In this document: positions 25,126-35,614 of the stretch, piece by piece | How positions within the stretch are numbered: the stretch's first letter is position 1 | Layout: every line of letters starts with the position of its first letter | Source: Rhabdornis inornatus | Lineage: Eukaryota; Chordata; Aves; Passeriformes; Rhabdornithidae | Length of the DNA: 64,000 bases | Reading direction: 5' to 3' | Assembly: GCA_013397075.1 (NCBI GenBank) | Contig: VWZS01004857.1 | Span: forward strand, 833,832-897,831 | Position numbers and translations under genes: made by a program | Notes under the pieces: generated by a model | Told to the model about the DNA's origin: nothing | What the model saw: only the letters and a program-made list of their open reading frames with translations | Database searches by the model: none

Positions 25126-28100
25126 ACCTGTAAGAAGGAAAGATGCCAGAAGCAATGAAGAAATCAGAATGGTTCTTCCTGTTCTGACACCTGTTTTTTA
25201 AAGAAACCTGAGCATCATTCTGCTGTGGCCTTTTTTCAGAGATCACAGGTACCTGGGAACTGGTATTTTATTATTTCTGAGAAACCAAGAAAACTGCAAT
25301 AGTAAGTGGAATATATATCTAATAGATAGAGTAGAAGGCATAAGAGGAAGCTGATGATTTATAGAAGGGGCAAAAGCCACAGCTCTATATAATTTTTGTC
25401 TGTTTTTCTTTTCCTTTTAGCGATGATTACTTTTGCTTTTTTGCTTTTAATACATATATATGCTGACGGAAATCTAGTGTTTTTTTTCTAGGACTGAAAA
25501 AAAGAAATTTATCATCATTATTTTGCTTTAAAACTACTATTGCCATGAACAGAGATTACAACAGACTTTGCTTCCAACTGTTAATCTAGAGCAGCCTTGT
25601 GCACCTCTAAGATAGCTGCACTCTGTAGCCTCCCCTTCTACCAGCCTATCACAAATGAAGTAAAAGTAGACAGCAAAAATTTTCTGAGTTGATTTTGAGG
25701 ACTGATGATTCAGGAACAGCTGTTGGACTTAATAATACACACTACAAATAAGTTTTTATGCCCTCACAGACTAATACAGACAGTCGACCACAGAAAACTC
25801 TATAATTCAGAGTTAATTTTTGTGAAATCAGACAAGCTTTGTTTGTTTACCCTAAAGACTAATGGAAAGTGTAATGTAACACCCCTCAAAAGCTGTTCCA
25901 AGGTTATTTACTTTCAAGCTTATGATTCTCTGCTTCCTTGTAGTAGTTTGAAATTGACTGAACTCAGTGGTTTTTTCTTATACTTTGCTCCCCAAATTGA
26001 CATCTATCATGCGGCTTTTCCATTGAAAGCACGCTATTTTAAAAACACATTACAAGATTTCCCATTGTAAACCATGGGTTGTAAAATAAAATTTCCTGTG
26101 CATTGTAAGGGAAGCTCAGAGTATTGAGCAGAAGATCTGCAGCTATGTTGTGATTGTCCTTCAGGATGTGGTCAGGTTTGCAACTGCAGAAAATGTGCTG
26201 TAGAACAACAGAATGCCTCTTAGAGAAGGTGCATCCTTCAGCTGTGGGTGTGATGTTTTTACATTTCAGAAATAAATCTCCAAGGAGAATCTGGTCTTTG
26301 GTTATTGTGTAGCAGCATGGAATTGCATCTGAAAATTCATTTCCTTAGCTGATGTGAGTTATTTAATGTATGCTTTTTGAAAATACACCTTCTCCTACAC
26401 ATTTCCTAGGAGCAGATTTTAACAGTTCTTCAGTGTAGGGAGTTCGGTTTATGCACCAAAACAAAGAAATGCTGCTTTAATGGAAACAGTTTACATGAAG
26501 AATTTGTATTTCACCATACACTTAATTGTTTAATTGTTTTCAATACGCAGCTGATCTTTGAATAAGGAAATGTGTGATAAGGACTATATTAAGGAAAAAA
26601 CCCACTTATAACACACAACAGCATTTTCCATTTACTGAACTTGGAGGCCATAAAATCTAAATTAAAAGGCTCTATGTTTTCAAGCAGTGGCATTTCTTAG
26701 AGTCTGATCCTATTATATATCCTATTATCTGAATGCATGTAGGTACGTGCTGTGTGCCAGTCCAAAATTAGATTCAAAATGAAAGCATGCCTTTAGAATT
26801 GTTGGAGATTATATAATAACAAGGAAAGCTTCAGAAGATTGCATATCTGCATATTAACTTTGTACAGTGTTGTAAATATCACAATATGAATCTCTTTATT
26901 CCAGTGTACAGAGCATCTGTACAATTTCTTCATGGTGTGCTAAATTGTGTCAGAATATTGCAGAGATAATAGGTGGAAATGACTTAAGTGCATCTTTTCC
27001 CTTTAATGTACTAGGTTTAGTGGGTTTTTTTTGTTAAAAGTTGCTGGAAATTATGTTTTAATGCAATGAGAAGTTTAGAGTTATTAGAACAATTTTCGTT
27101 GCTAAGCATAAAAGGAAGAAAGTAAACTGCATTCATATCTAAATATTGGTAAGCAAAGCTGTAATACTTTAATTGAAAGAAAAGTCATAACATTTGTCAG
27201 ATACCATTGTTGCCACATAAAACTTTATCCTTAAATGTCAACTCAAAGCTAGGGTTTTTTTACAATCCTGTCATATCAGAAAATTAAAATTATTGATATC
27301 AACATTTTTTCTATATCACATTTTCATGAAACCATACTTGTCAGGAATATAAAACTTTTTAACATGAGGGATTATAATTTTTAGCTAGCAGAGTGAACTT
27401 CTTTACTGTGAGCCATAACTAAGCTTTTATGCTCTGTTCCTTTTGCTGTGAAGTTGGTAGCCAAGCAAATGAGATTCCATTCATTATAAGGTGCTTGTAG
27501 GTTCAGTCTGGAGTAAGTGCTAGCAGATGATTGGAAACCAAACTTAGACCTGTGCTTGATTGCAAAAAGAGCCTTGGCATTGGTTAGCTGATAACTTTGC
27601 CAGCTTTATATGTCATCTTGGGAAAATGCATGTTTCAGTTTCAGCAGTGTATTTCTGCATGTGTTGAGGATTCTGTCACATTCATTGCTGGCTGAGAGGA
27701 AGCTACTGGGATTGTATCTGGGGATTGTTTCTCCACGCTCTGACGGCAAAGTTTCTCACAGACTTCCTTGGTATGTAATTTTTTATCTGGAAATACATGC
27801 TTGTTGGTGGCAGTAGGCTTATCTTCCTCAATTTATTAAAAAGGGATGTGTGATTTTGTTTTCTCAGGGCAAACTGGTGTCATGGTGGTTTCCCTAAGAT
27901 AGGGAAACTTCTGAATATACAGAAGGTCATATTGACAATAAGCTTTGGGTCATCCCAAGCAGTATGTCAGTGAATAAACATTTTGTTGGGAAAACTGTTC
28001 TTATTCTGCCTTGGGCTAGAGTGCATTTCCTGTTTGTTTCTGTGGTGTTGGTGTGCTTTGAGCCATCTATATCAAGCATCTGCAGGAATTCTCCTAAGCA

Positions 28101-28397
28101 ATACACAACTATGTAACCATTGCCACGTATGTCTCTAGTATATAAATTTACAGATTTTTTTTTAAAGCAGAATATTTTGAGATTCTCAAAATAAATTGTG
28201 AAGTGTTTATGGTGATATAGCTGTGCAGCTTTCCTGCTTTAAATGTAAACAGATTGGAATTCATACTACTGTAGCAATCAACATTAAAAACTATGGATAT
28301 GTAAGTTGCAGAAGCTATTTTAAATGTTTATTGTGCATATTTCAGAGCAGGTGAGAAAAAAGCTTTCATTTTAACTATCTGTGCTGTTCTAGGCCAT

Positions 28398-28540
28398 TGT
28401 GCTGGTTTGGCAGGGGCAGAGGTAATTTCCTTCATAATAGCTGGTAGGGAACTACACTTTGGACTTGTACCAAACTATAGTCCCATGCTAACTACTATAC
28501 CATGAAGAAAATTAACTTTATTCCAGGCAAAACCAGCACA
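28398..28540. mobile_element. 143-bp foldback element with about 50-bp inverted termini
   Basis: The element begins TGTGCTGGTTTGGCAGGGG and ends GGCAAAACCAGCACA. The left arm (TGTGCTGGTTT-GGC, GGTAATTTCCTTCATAATAG) is similar to the reverse complement of the right arm (TGTGCTGGTTTTGCC, GTTAATTTTCTTCATGG) for about 40-50 bp, leaving a short middle. The arms resemble the terminus of the LTR family at about 85 and 20515, which ends GGAAATTAACCC..AGCCAAA. It could be an LTR that lost its interior or formed by inverted terminal duplication. No convincing target-site duplication was visible. Confidence 0.6.
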
Positions 28541-30121
28541 CTAATGTGCTGTAAGCTTTGGAGCAGGTAGCATAGAGTGGAATGTGGATACCTATTTAAT
28601 GGTAGGACTTCTTAAGCTCTCAGGTTTGCTAGGCATACTGTCTTTTCCTGTGAAAAGTCTATTCAATAGATCCAGTTTAGATGAGTCTCCTGCAGATAAC
28701 TGAATAACAGTAGTGATCATCTGGAAGTTCTGGGTGCAAACATGAATGGATCGCTCTATAATATACTCAGCACTCAGCAGTATACGTGCTGAATCGGGGA
28801 TGTGCTGTTGGCAATAGGAAGCTGGAGCTGGGGCTTCCCCCACCCATGAAATAACATCAGCCTCTCTTGTACGTGTGTTAATATGCATATCTGTGGCAAT
28901 AAATTTACTGTACAATATATATTTGCTGGTGCACACTGTTCCTATGTTTCACTTGGGAAAGTGAGGTGCTAAGAAGAAGTTGTTTGGCTCCAATGTGATG
29001 TATGAAAATCTGCTTCTGGTCCCCTCTTTTCCCAGCACTTCTCATGTTTTTAGCGCTAACTTCTGGAAAATCATTCCAACAGAATTGTGCTCTTCTTGGT
29101 CACTCTCCTTCCCAGGACCCTGTGGGAAAAGTACATCATCCTGTAAAGAACCACAAAAGAAGGTCCTGTAAGAAGTTTTTGCTGCATGCCTAGAGGTGAG
29201 GACAGGCTATGGACTGATGATTGCACTGGCAAGTAACAAGTGGTCTGTCAAATACGGCTGGAGGACTCCCACACTGCTCACTTGACCTATGCATAAGTGA
29301 TAAATCCTCTTACTGAGGCTGTAATGCATCTTGGGTTTGTGCAGCTGCACCTACTGCTGGTGTATGTGCTGGTGCTAAGGGTTTCCTGGACAGAGTTATC
29401 ATAACCCTGGGTAATGGCCCTTTGTTTTTCAGTTGTTTTGACAGCTGCTGCTTTTGATATGCTGGATAACAGAAGGCTTCTGGCTTTTAAGGTGTTGTAG
29501 TGAACCACAGGTGGTCTAAATAATAATTATGTTTTCATATTCGACTTTCACTTATCCCCATCTCTGCTACTGCAAGCTGCTTTTCAGGATATCTTTGTTT
29601 CCATTTACAGAATCTGTGCTTTTCTCTCCACAGGTAATTTGATGTGTGCAGTCAACTCAAAACTGGCATTTTGATTTGCCTTCCTGCCGTCATTTCCCAT
29701 GAAGTATATGTTATACAGAAATCTCATTTTAAAAAATTGATTTCTGCTCATGAATTCTGATTTGAATTCTGATTTTTGAAAAATTATATTCCTTGAATGC
29801 TCCAAATAATTTGTAGATCTTTAAATAACAATCAGCTGTAGCAATGAGAAACTACAGTTGCTGCTGATGCATTCTTGGGTTTCTTCAGGTACTCAGCGAG
29901 GCTGTAGGTGCTTTCTTCACTCAGTGGCAGGTAGATACTTGTGCACAGCTCTTAGGATTGCTTTCTGATAAATTTGGGGTGTGAACACATTTCTCTAACT
30001 GTCGGATATTTCAGCCTCTGCTGTCTTTGCATACTTATATTCAGGTAGTCTGGAGTGCCTACATAATCATTGCAAAATCCACAGGGTGAAATCTGAGAAG
30101 GAAGCAGAGCTTTGCAGAGGT

Positions 30122-30220
30122 TCACAGCAGCTTCACAAGGATAAATGCGAGCACTAGAACCAAGACAATGAGCAGAAAGTTGAGTAGCAGGTTGAGACCT
30201 CTGTTGTTGGCAAGATCCAT
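30122..30220 (-). CDS. Candidate single-pass membrane micropeptide, PLN/SLN-like
   Basis: This is a 32-codon ORF starting ATG in a strong Kozak context (A at -3, G at +4) and ending TGA. The protein begins MDLANNRGLNLL and continues with a long hydrophobic helix, LNFLLIVLVLVLAFILVKLL, that runs to the stop. A second in-frame ATG at 30229 would add three residues, and the frame is open back to 30271. The last 19 residues align without gaps to PLN residues 34-52, with 10 identical including the Asn-Phe pair. Size and layout also match sarcolipin (NxR then LNF before the helix). It lies 5.2 kb downstream of the PLN stop on the same strand. No polyadenylation signal was seen nearby. It may instead be chance or a decayed, frameshifted gene. 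Confidence 0.35.
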   Translation of the reverse strand: MDLANNRGLNLLLNFLLIVLVLVLAFILVKLL

Positions 30221-31308
30221 AATGTGCATCAGTCTGCGCTCTTGTGCCTGCAGCAGACTCTTAATTGTAGCTTAGGGGGTTGCGCCTTCGATACTAAGCC
30301 GTGTAGGTTTACATGAATTTCATTGTCCACAGCTCTTTCCCTGGTTTTTAGTTTCTGCTACTTACGAAAAAAAGTATGTTTACAATAGCTAGTTGTTTGT
30401 TTTTTCTGGAAAATTATTCTGGATGCTTCTACAAGCCTTTTTTTTTTCTCAAATACCTTAAAAATAAAATGAAATAAAATTAAGGTTAATGATAATTTTC
30501 ATTGCAGTATTGAAGAATTTCTGAAGAACTAATAATTGGAGGAAGGTCTTGAATTTTCTTATACAGTTTGGCACTTCATTGACTTTTTAAATGTGTATGG
30601 GACTTTCCAGGCCCAGTGAATTTTCAAAAGAATGAATGTTTTCAAGACTTGGTTTCTTTCAGCAACAGACTGTTGAAAATTTACTTCTAAAATGCCTCTA
30701 TAGGTGAAACACCCCTCCACCTCATGCTTTCTTATCTGGGCAAAATGTCTGTCAGTTAATAGAAGTATTTCCAACCCTTCTAGGGTTTGGCATTGTGCAG
30801 TGCAGTCGTGTTTAGCCGGCAGTATCCTGTGTAAGGTCCATTGCAGTCTTGCAAATGCCTTACGAAGAATCTGGATTGAGCTGGCAGAGGAAGTGTCCTT
30901 AGTGCTTTTAATAGCACATATGCAATTACTTATTTTAAGAAAGCATTAATAACTTAACAATTGGGTTTTATTTATAGAAATGTATATGCATAAATGAAAG
31001 GAACATATAAACCCACTCAGCCCTAATACTGCCAAGAGTTGCCAAAACTTCCTTTTAATAATCAGCTACGTTTTTAGGGAAGATCACAAGAGGGCAGTGT
31101 TTTATAGTTTTAAATTTTATACAAAGGTGTAACTTCTGGCATTATTTTACCTTTAAAAAAAAAAGCTTATAAAGCAATCAATAAGATATTACTTATTACA
31201 GTAAATATAGGGTCTGTGTTAATTAATTTAAATTAGCAGGGTTCTTATTGAGGATCAGTTTTTAAAGGAATTCTTTAAATAAATATGTTCAGGGGTTTTG
31301 TTGGTTTT

Positions 31309-31319
31309 TTCCCCCCCCC
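31309..31319. repeat. Poly(C) run
   Basis: A run of C bases follows a T run. It is a low-complexity site prone to length errors. Confidence 0.6.
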
Positions 31320-31629
31320 ACACTTTTTATCGTGGAGGTCAAAGCTAGAAGGATTACATTTGTTGTTAAATAAGACATCTCTGGATCTTGCAGGATTTCA
31401 CAAAAAATTTTTCAGTTGTATTCTGCTAGGCACTGTTCACTAATAGCCATACAAATACAGGTATCTGATCTGTAATTTATAGTGTATTGATATGCTTCCA
31501 AATATAAACAGGAACACTCTCTAAATGGAGGTGTTCAGTTATTCTGCTCTAATTTTGGCAGAGAGGATATGAAGGATACATTTCAGCATACATTAAAAAG
31601 TGTGTCCATTTTTTATGATTGTTGTTCTT

Positions 31630-32220
31630 TGTGTATCCCAGAATGGATAAGGTTGGAGGGTACTACCATCTGCCTCCTCAAGCTGGGTCATCCTAGAGCA
31701 CATGGCACAGGGTTGCGTCCAGGTGGTGTTTGAACATCTCCCGTGAAGGAGACTCCACGCTCTCTCTGGGCAACCTGTTCCAGTGCACATTTACCTGCAC
31801 AGTAAAGAAGTTCTTCCTCATGTTCAGATGGAACTTCCTGTGCATCAGTTTCTGCCCATCACCTCTTGTCCTGTTGCTTGGCACCATGGAGCAGAGCCTG
31901 GCTCCACACTCTTGACCTCCCCTTCAGATACTGATAGACATTGATAAGGTCCCCTCTCAGTCACTTCTTGAATCCCAGCTCCCTGGACTTTCCTCTTAAC
32001 AGAAATACTCCAATTCCTTAATGATCTTTGTCATCCTGTGCTGGACCAGCCCCAGGAACTCCATGTCTCTCTTGTACTGAGGAGTCCAGAACTGGACACA
32101 GCACGACAGCATCTCTAGGGTGGGGTAGAGGGGAAGGATCATCTCCCTTGACCTGCTGGGAATTGTCTTCCTAATGCCAGGATACCACTGACCTAGCTGT
32201 ACCATTGGCCATTGGTGTAG
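31630..32220 (-). mobile_element. CR1 LINE fragment
   Basis: The plus strand follows the reverse complement of CR1 in order: GCACATGGCACAGGGTTGCG, CCAGGTGGTGTTTGAACATC, GAGACTCCACGCTCTCTCTG, GGCAACCTGTTCCAGTGC, AAAGAAGTTCTTCCTCATGT, TGGACCAGCCCCAGGAACTC, GAGTCCAGAACTGGACACAG and CATCTCCCTTGACCTGCTGG. The minus strand has several broken reverse-transcriptase-derived frames and no intact ORF. This subfamily differs from the 23895 copy, judged by its different 3' half. Confidence 0.93.
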
Positions 32221-33090
32221 TTGTAGCAAAACTTGCATAAATATTCTTTGTGCAGAGAGGTGACAAACATTTTGTGCATATTGTGTGAATAATTTTGTTT
32301 AAGGCTGTTTTACTTTTGTCTGTCCACTGAGTGGTTCAGTAGAACAGTTATTCAAGAAATGCAAGTATATGCTGCCTTCTAAAGCACCTTACTGACTAGT
32401 TTTGGTCAGAGCAAAGTTTCCATTTTTAAATGGGTCATGTTTTCACATAGAGAATAATATCAATTATTCAATTATTGAATCAATTATTATGTCATTTTTT
32501 GCTGAGGATCTAGCTAAGGAAACACATCTTTAAAACCAGCATATTTTGGTTCCTGATTCATCTCCTTCCCAATATAAAATTGTCATGGAAGTTGGTAACT
32601 TTTTTTTTTTGAGGAAGATTAATACCAGATTGTTTCCTGTTTAGCTCTCTTTATTCACTATTAGTGTGTAAGATGACCTTAGGAAAAAGATTTAGGCTTG
32701 GGTGGAGTGGAGCAGAGAACTGAAAACTTAATCCAAGCTATGTGCTGTATATGTTTGCAGTTTTTATTATGGCTCGTAAAAGTGGTGAACTTTTGATTAT
32801 ACTTGCAGAAAATTCAATAGGAATAGTTACAAACACTAGCTACTAAGTGGGAATCAGGTACATGTAAGTGACCTGGACATCACAACACAGTCAAGATTAC
32901 TCTTGAAAACCAAAACAGAATAAATAGAGATTTAGAGAATTAGAAAGCTCTGTGATGACTAGCTTCTTTTCGCATAATATAAGTAATTTAATAAGTAATA
33001 AGAAATAGAATTGATTTCGTTCTAAATAGAATTGGATATATTTTATGCATTAATATTTTTTCAGTCATTTTATTAAATAAAAATACTGTA

Positions 33091-33146
33091 AATACTATTT
33101 TTAAATTTTTAAAATTTTTAAATTATTTTTATTTTTACTATTATAT
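33091..33146. repeat. AT-rich low-complexity tract
   Basis: This stretch of alternating A and T blocks (TTTTTAAATTTTTAAAATTT and similar) has almost no G or C. Confidence 0.7.
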
Positions 33147-35205
33147 AAGTCTACAAAGAAGATTGTGTTATGTACAAAAGGGTTTTTTTTAAATTTTTGG
33201 GTTCAGTTGACAATTGGTGATATAGAAGATAGTAACAGATTTTCTGATCAACAGAAGCCTAAGACACAAATGAACCATACAGTAGATGCAATGTATCTGT
33301 ACTACTGTAAAATAGAGTAGGGCTTCCAGTTTATTGATAACTTGGTTTTGTTCTTGGTTGGCTATTGTTTTAAAATGACTTATGTGTTTCCAGGTACATA
33401 AGAGGAAGTTGGAGGGTTTGTTTTTATTGGGCTACCTTTTTAGCAATACTTTACTCTGACTCCTTTATATTATTGGCTTGTGAAACCTATAACCCAAACA
33501 TGTCCTGGGAATGTTGTGCCGATGCTTTACTCCTAACAGGTTTTTTCAAGTGTTCAGTACTGTAAAACTGTTGTCTATTTCCAGTTGAAGTCTCTTGAAA
33601 CACATCCAAAGCAAACTAAAGGTAGAAACTATCCATCACAAAAATACAGATTTGAAAAGAGAAGAAAAGTAAGAAGGATTAAAAGGGGAAATACGATTGC
33701 GAAAATCTCATGCATTTGTGAGAGTGGTCAGAATGCATGAAATGGAAATTGAGATTTACACTGACAGTTCAAATCAGTAATGCTCATATACTAACTTCAA
33801 GTGTGGGGGTGTGTTGCCAGTCTCACCAGTGCTTGCCCTAATCCTCATACAAGTAGCTATCTTAATTTCCTCTAGTGGATAACCTTATTTCAGAGTCTGG
33901 TCTCAACACACCTACTCACCAGACAGGAAATTCATCGCTGCATTTGCTTGCATTCCATTGAATACAGAGTTTGTTTCAAAGATTTCTTCTCTTCCCACTC
34001 AGCTGTTCATTGTCAACTTCTACTCGTGAAATATTAAGTCTTAAAGGCAGAATACAAGATAATCTTGTTTTGATTTTCTGTATTAATCAGTAAGAATGTT
34101 TATATAGAATGGAATAGAAGAATATATCTTTAAAAAACGGATGTCTGTCTGAGCTCTGTCTCTTGATTCTTGAGCTTTGTCTAAATTTGAAAAGTGTATC
34201 AAATTTCTAGGAATTTTGCTTAATACCAGCAACATGTAATAGGGTTAGTAGAGTTGGAATTCTTCTACTCGGTCTTGTTACTCACAACTTCTGGAGTAGA
34301 AATATCATCTTTTATGTGTATAGCCTGTGGTTTACATGTTGAAAAGATATTTCTGCAGTGCTTTCCCCTCCTGTGCATAATTGTTTACAATGAACTTTTA
34401 ATCCATCATTTATTTTAGGAAAGTACTTGCATGTTCTTTAGCAGGAATTTGCAGCTGAAGATGGGGATGTTACATATATTTGTATGGATGTACTTCAGTC
34501 ACAACAGTAATGGTGATCTAGACTTTTCTCTTTGCCACATCGGGTGTAAGCTACCTCATGTGACATTGGCAAGTTCCAAGTTTTTTGTAGTTTTAAACTA
34601 AGGAAATTATTACATAAATTAGAACAGGCCTTAATTAAGTTGTCTAAAGGCAAATACTGAGAACTCGGAGAATCCAAGTTGTGCCAGTTGTCATGTCAGT
34701 CAAATGACTATGGAAAACGAAGTTTTTTATATCAGTTATGGTAGTGTCAGTTTTTTTCTGCAAAACATAATGAAAAATCTTTCTAGATGTCACATATATA
34801 AGATTCCTTCACTACGGATTAAAACGTATGAAATAGTTTTTCCTTTCTGAGTTAGAAGAGATTTTTGGTTCATTCTCATATTCCTTTGAAAAACACAAGC
34901 AAATTCAATGCCTTCAGTTGATAATGCAGAGATGCAGCACCTTGAACTAAGCAGAGCAGAAATTTTCCCAGGATGTGTTGAGGGCTGTGTTCCTGTAAGC
35001 TCTTCTTTGGGCAGGCATGGTCCAAATTTGGAACCCTTTCAAGGGCTTAAAGATTTTCAGAGAAACCTAAAAACACTTAAGTCCCCAAAAATTGGTGGTG
35101 GTGTTTATCTGACTAAAACACTGAATTTACTAGCTGCTGGCTGTTACTGATCGGAGCACATAATCTGATTTACTGATACTTTACCCCATGTAGTAAAGAC
35201 ATCTC

Positions 35206-35211
35206 TTTATT
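35206..35211 (-). terminator. PLN: PLN polyadenylation signal candidate
   Basis: AATAAA on the minus strand (TTTATT on plus) lies about 245 nt after the PLN stop codon. It gives a short 3' UTR ending near 35185-35195. The intervening sequence has no repeats and looks like a 3' UTR. Mammalian PLN transcripts often use more distal sites, so a later signal (for example the one at 34409-34414) may also be used. Confidence 0.6.
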
Positions 35212-35455
35212 GAGACTGACAAATTGAGTCATGCACAACTTTGTAACTACAGGCTCTAAACGCTGTTCTGCACAGAAAAGGTGTTTTTAATACATGTAGC
35301 AGGCAGTAAGATAACAGAGCACTGGTTGGCACACTCTCTAGTCCAAGTGCTAGCCCCTGTCATGTGAGGATCCTTGCACTGGGAGTTGCATGTGTAGGTC
35401 TGTCTTCCCCCTGGGGTGACTTTCCTAGAGGACAGGACAGAGAAGTGCTGGAACT

Positions 35456-35614
35456 TCAGAGAAGCATCACAATGATACAGATCAGCAAGAGGCAAATTAA
35501 AATCAGGCAGAAATTCACAAAGAGCTCTTGGAGCCTTTGGCGTGCTTGTGGGTTGACCTCAATAGTTGAGGCTCTCCTCAGAGCAGAGCGGGTCATGTGT
35601 TGGACCTTCTCCAT
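35456..35614 (-). CDS. PLN: Phospholamban, complete 52-residue coding sequence
   Basis: PLN is a small single-pass protein of cardiac and slow-muscle sarcoplasmic reticulum. It inhibits the SERCA calcium pump until phosphorylated. The 52 codons match the family's length exactly. Domain Ia begins MEKVQHMTRSALRRASTIEV and keeps the PKA/CaMKII site RRAST (Ser16, Thr17). The hinge region reads NPQARQRLQE. The helix reads LFVNFCLILICLLL, then ICIIVMLL to the stop, with Asn34 and the zipper cysteines 36, 41 and 46. Residue 6 is His where I recall Tyr in other vertebrates, and residue 7 is Met. The whole CDS is in one exon, as is usual. It lies antisense inside a CEP85L intron, as in mammals. Confidence 0.98.
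   Translation of the reverse strand: MEKVQHMTRSALRRASTIEVNPQARQRLQELFVNFCLILICLLLICIIVMLL

Noticed and set aside
25705..26070. A 121-codon + ORF followed closely by AATAAA
   Set aside because: The composition looks random, there is no recognised domain and no good acceptor in phase with CEP85L. The AATAAA is expected often in AT-rich DNA.
31693..32238. Several 60-80 codon ORFs on both strands
   Set aside because: All fall in the CR1 fragment at 31630-32220 and are broken remnants.
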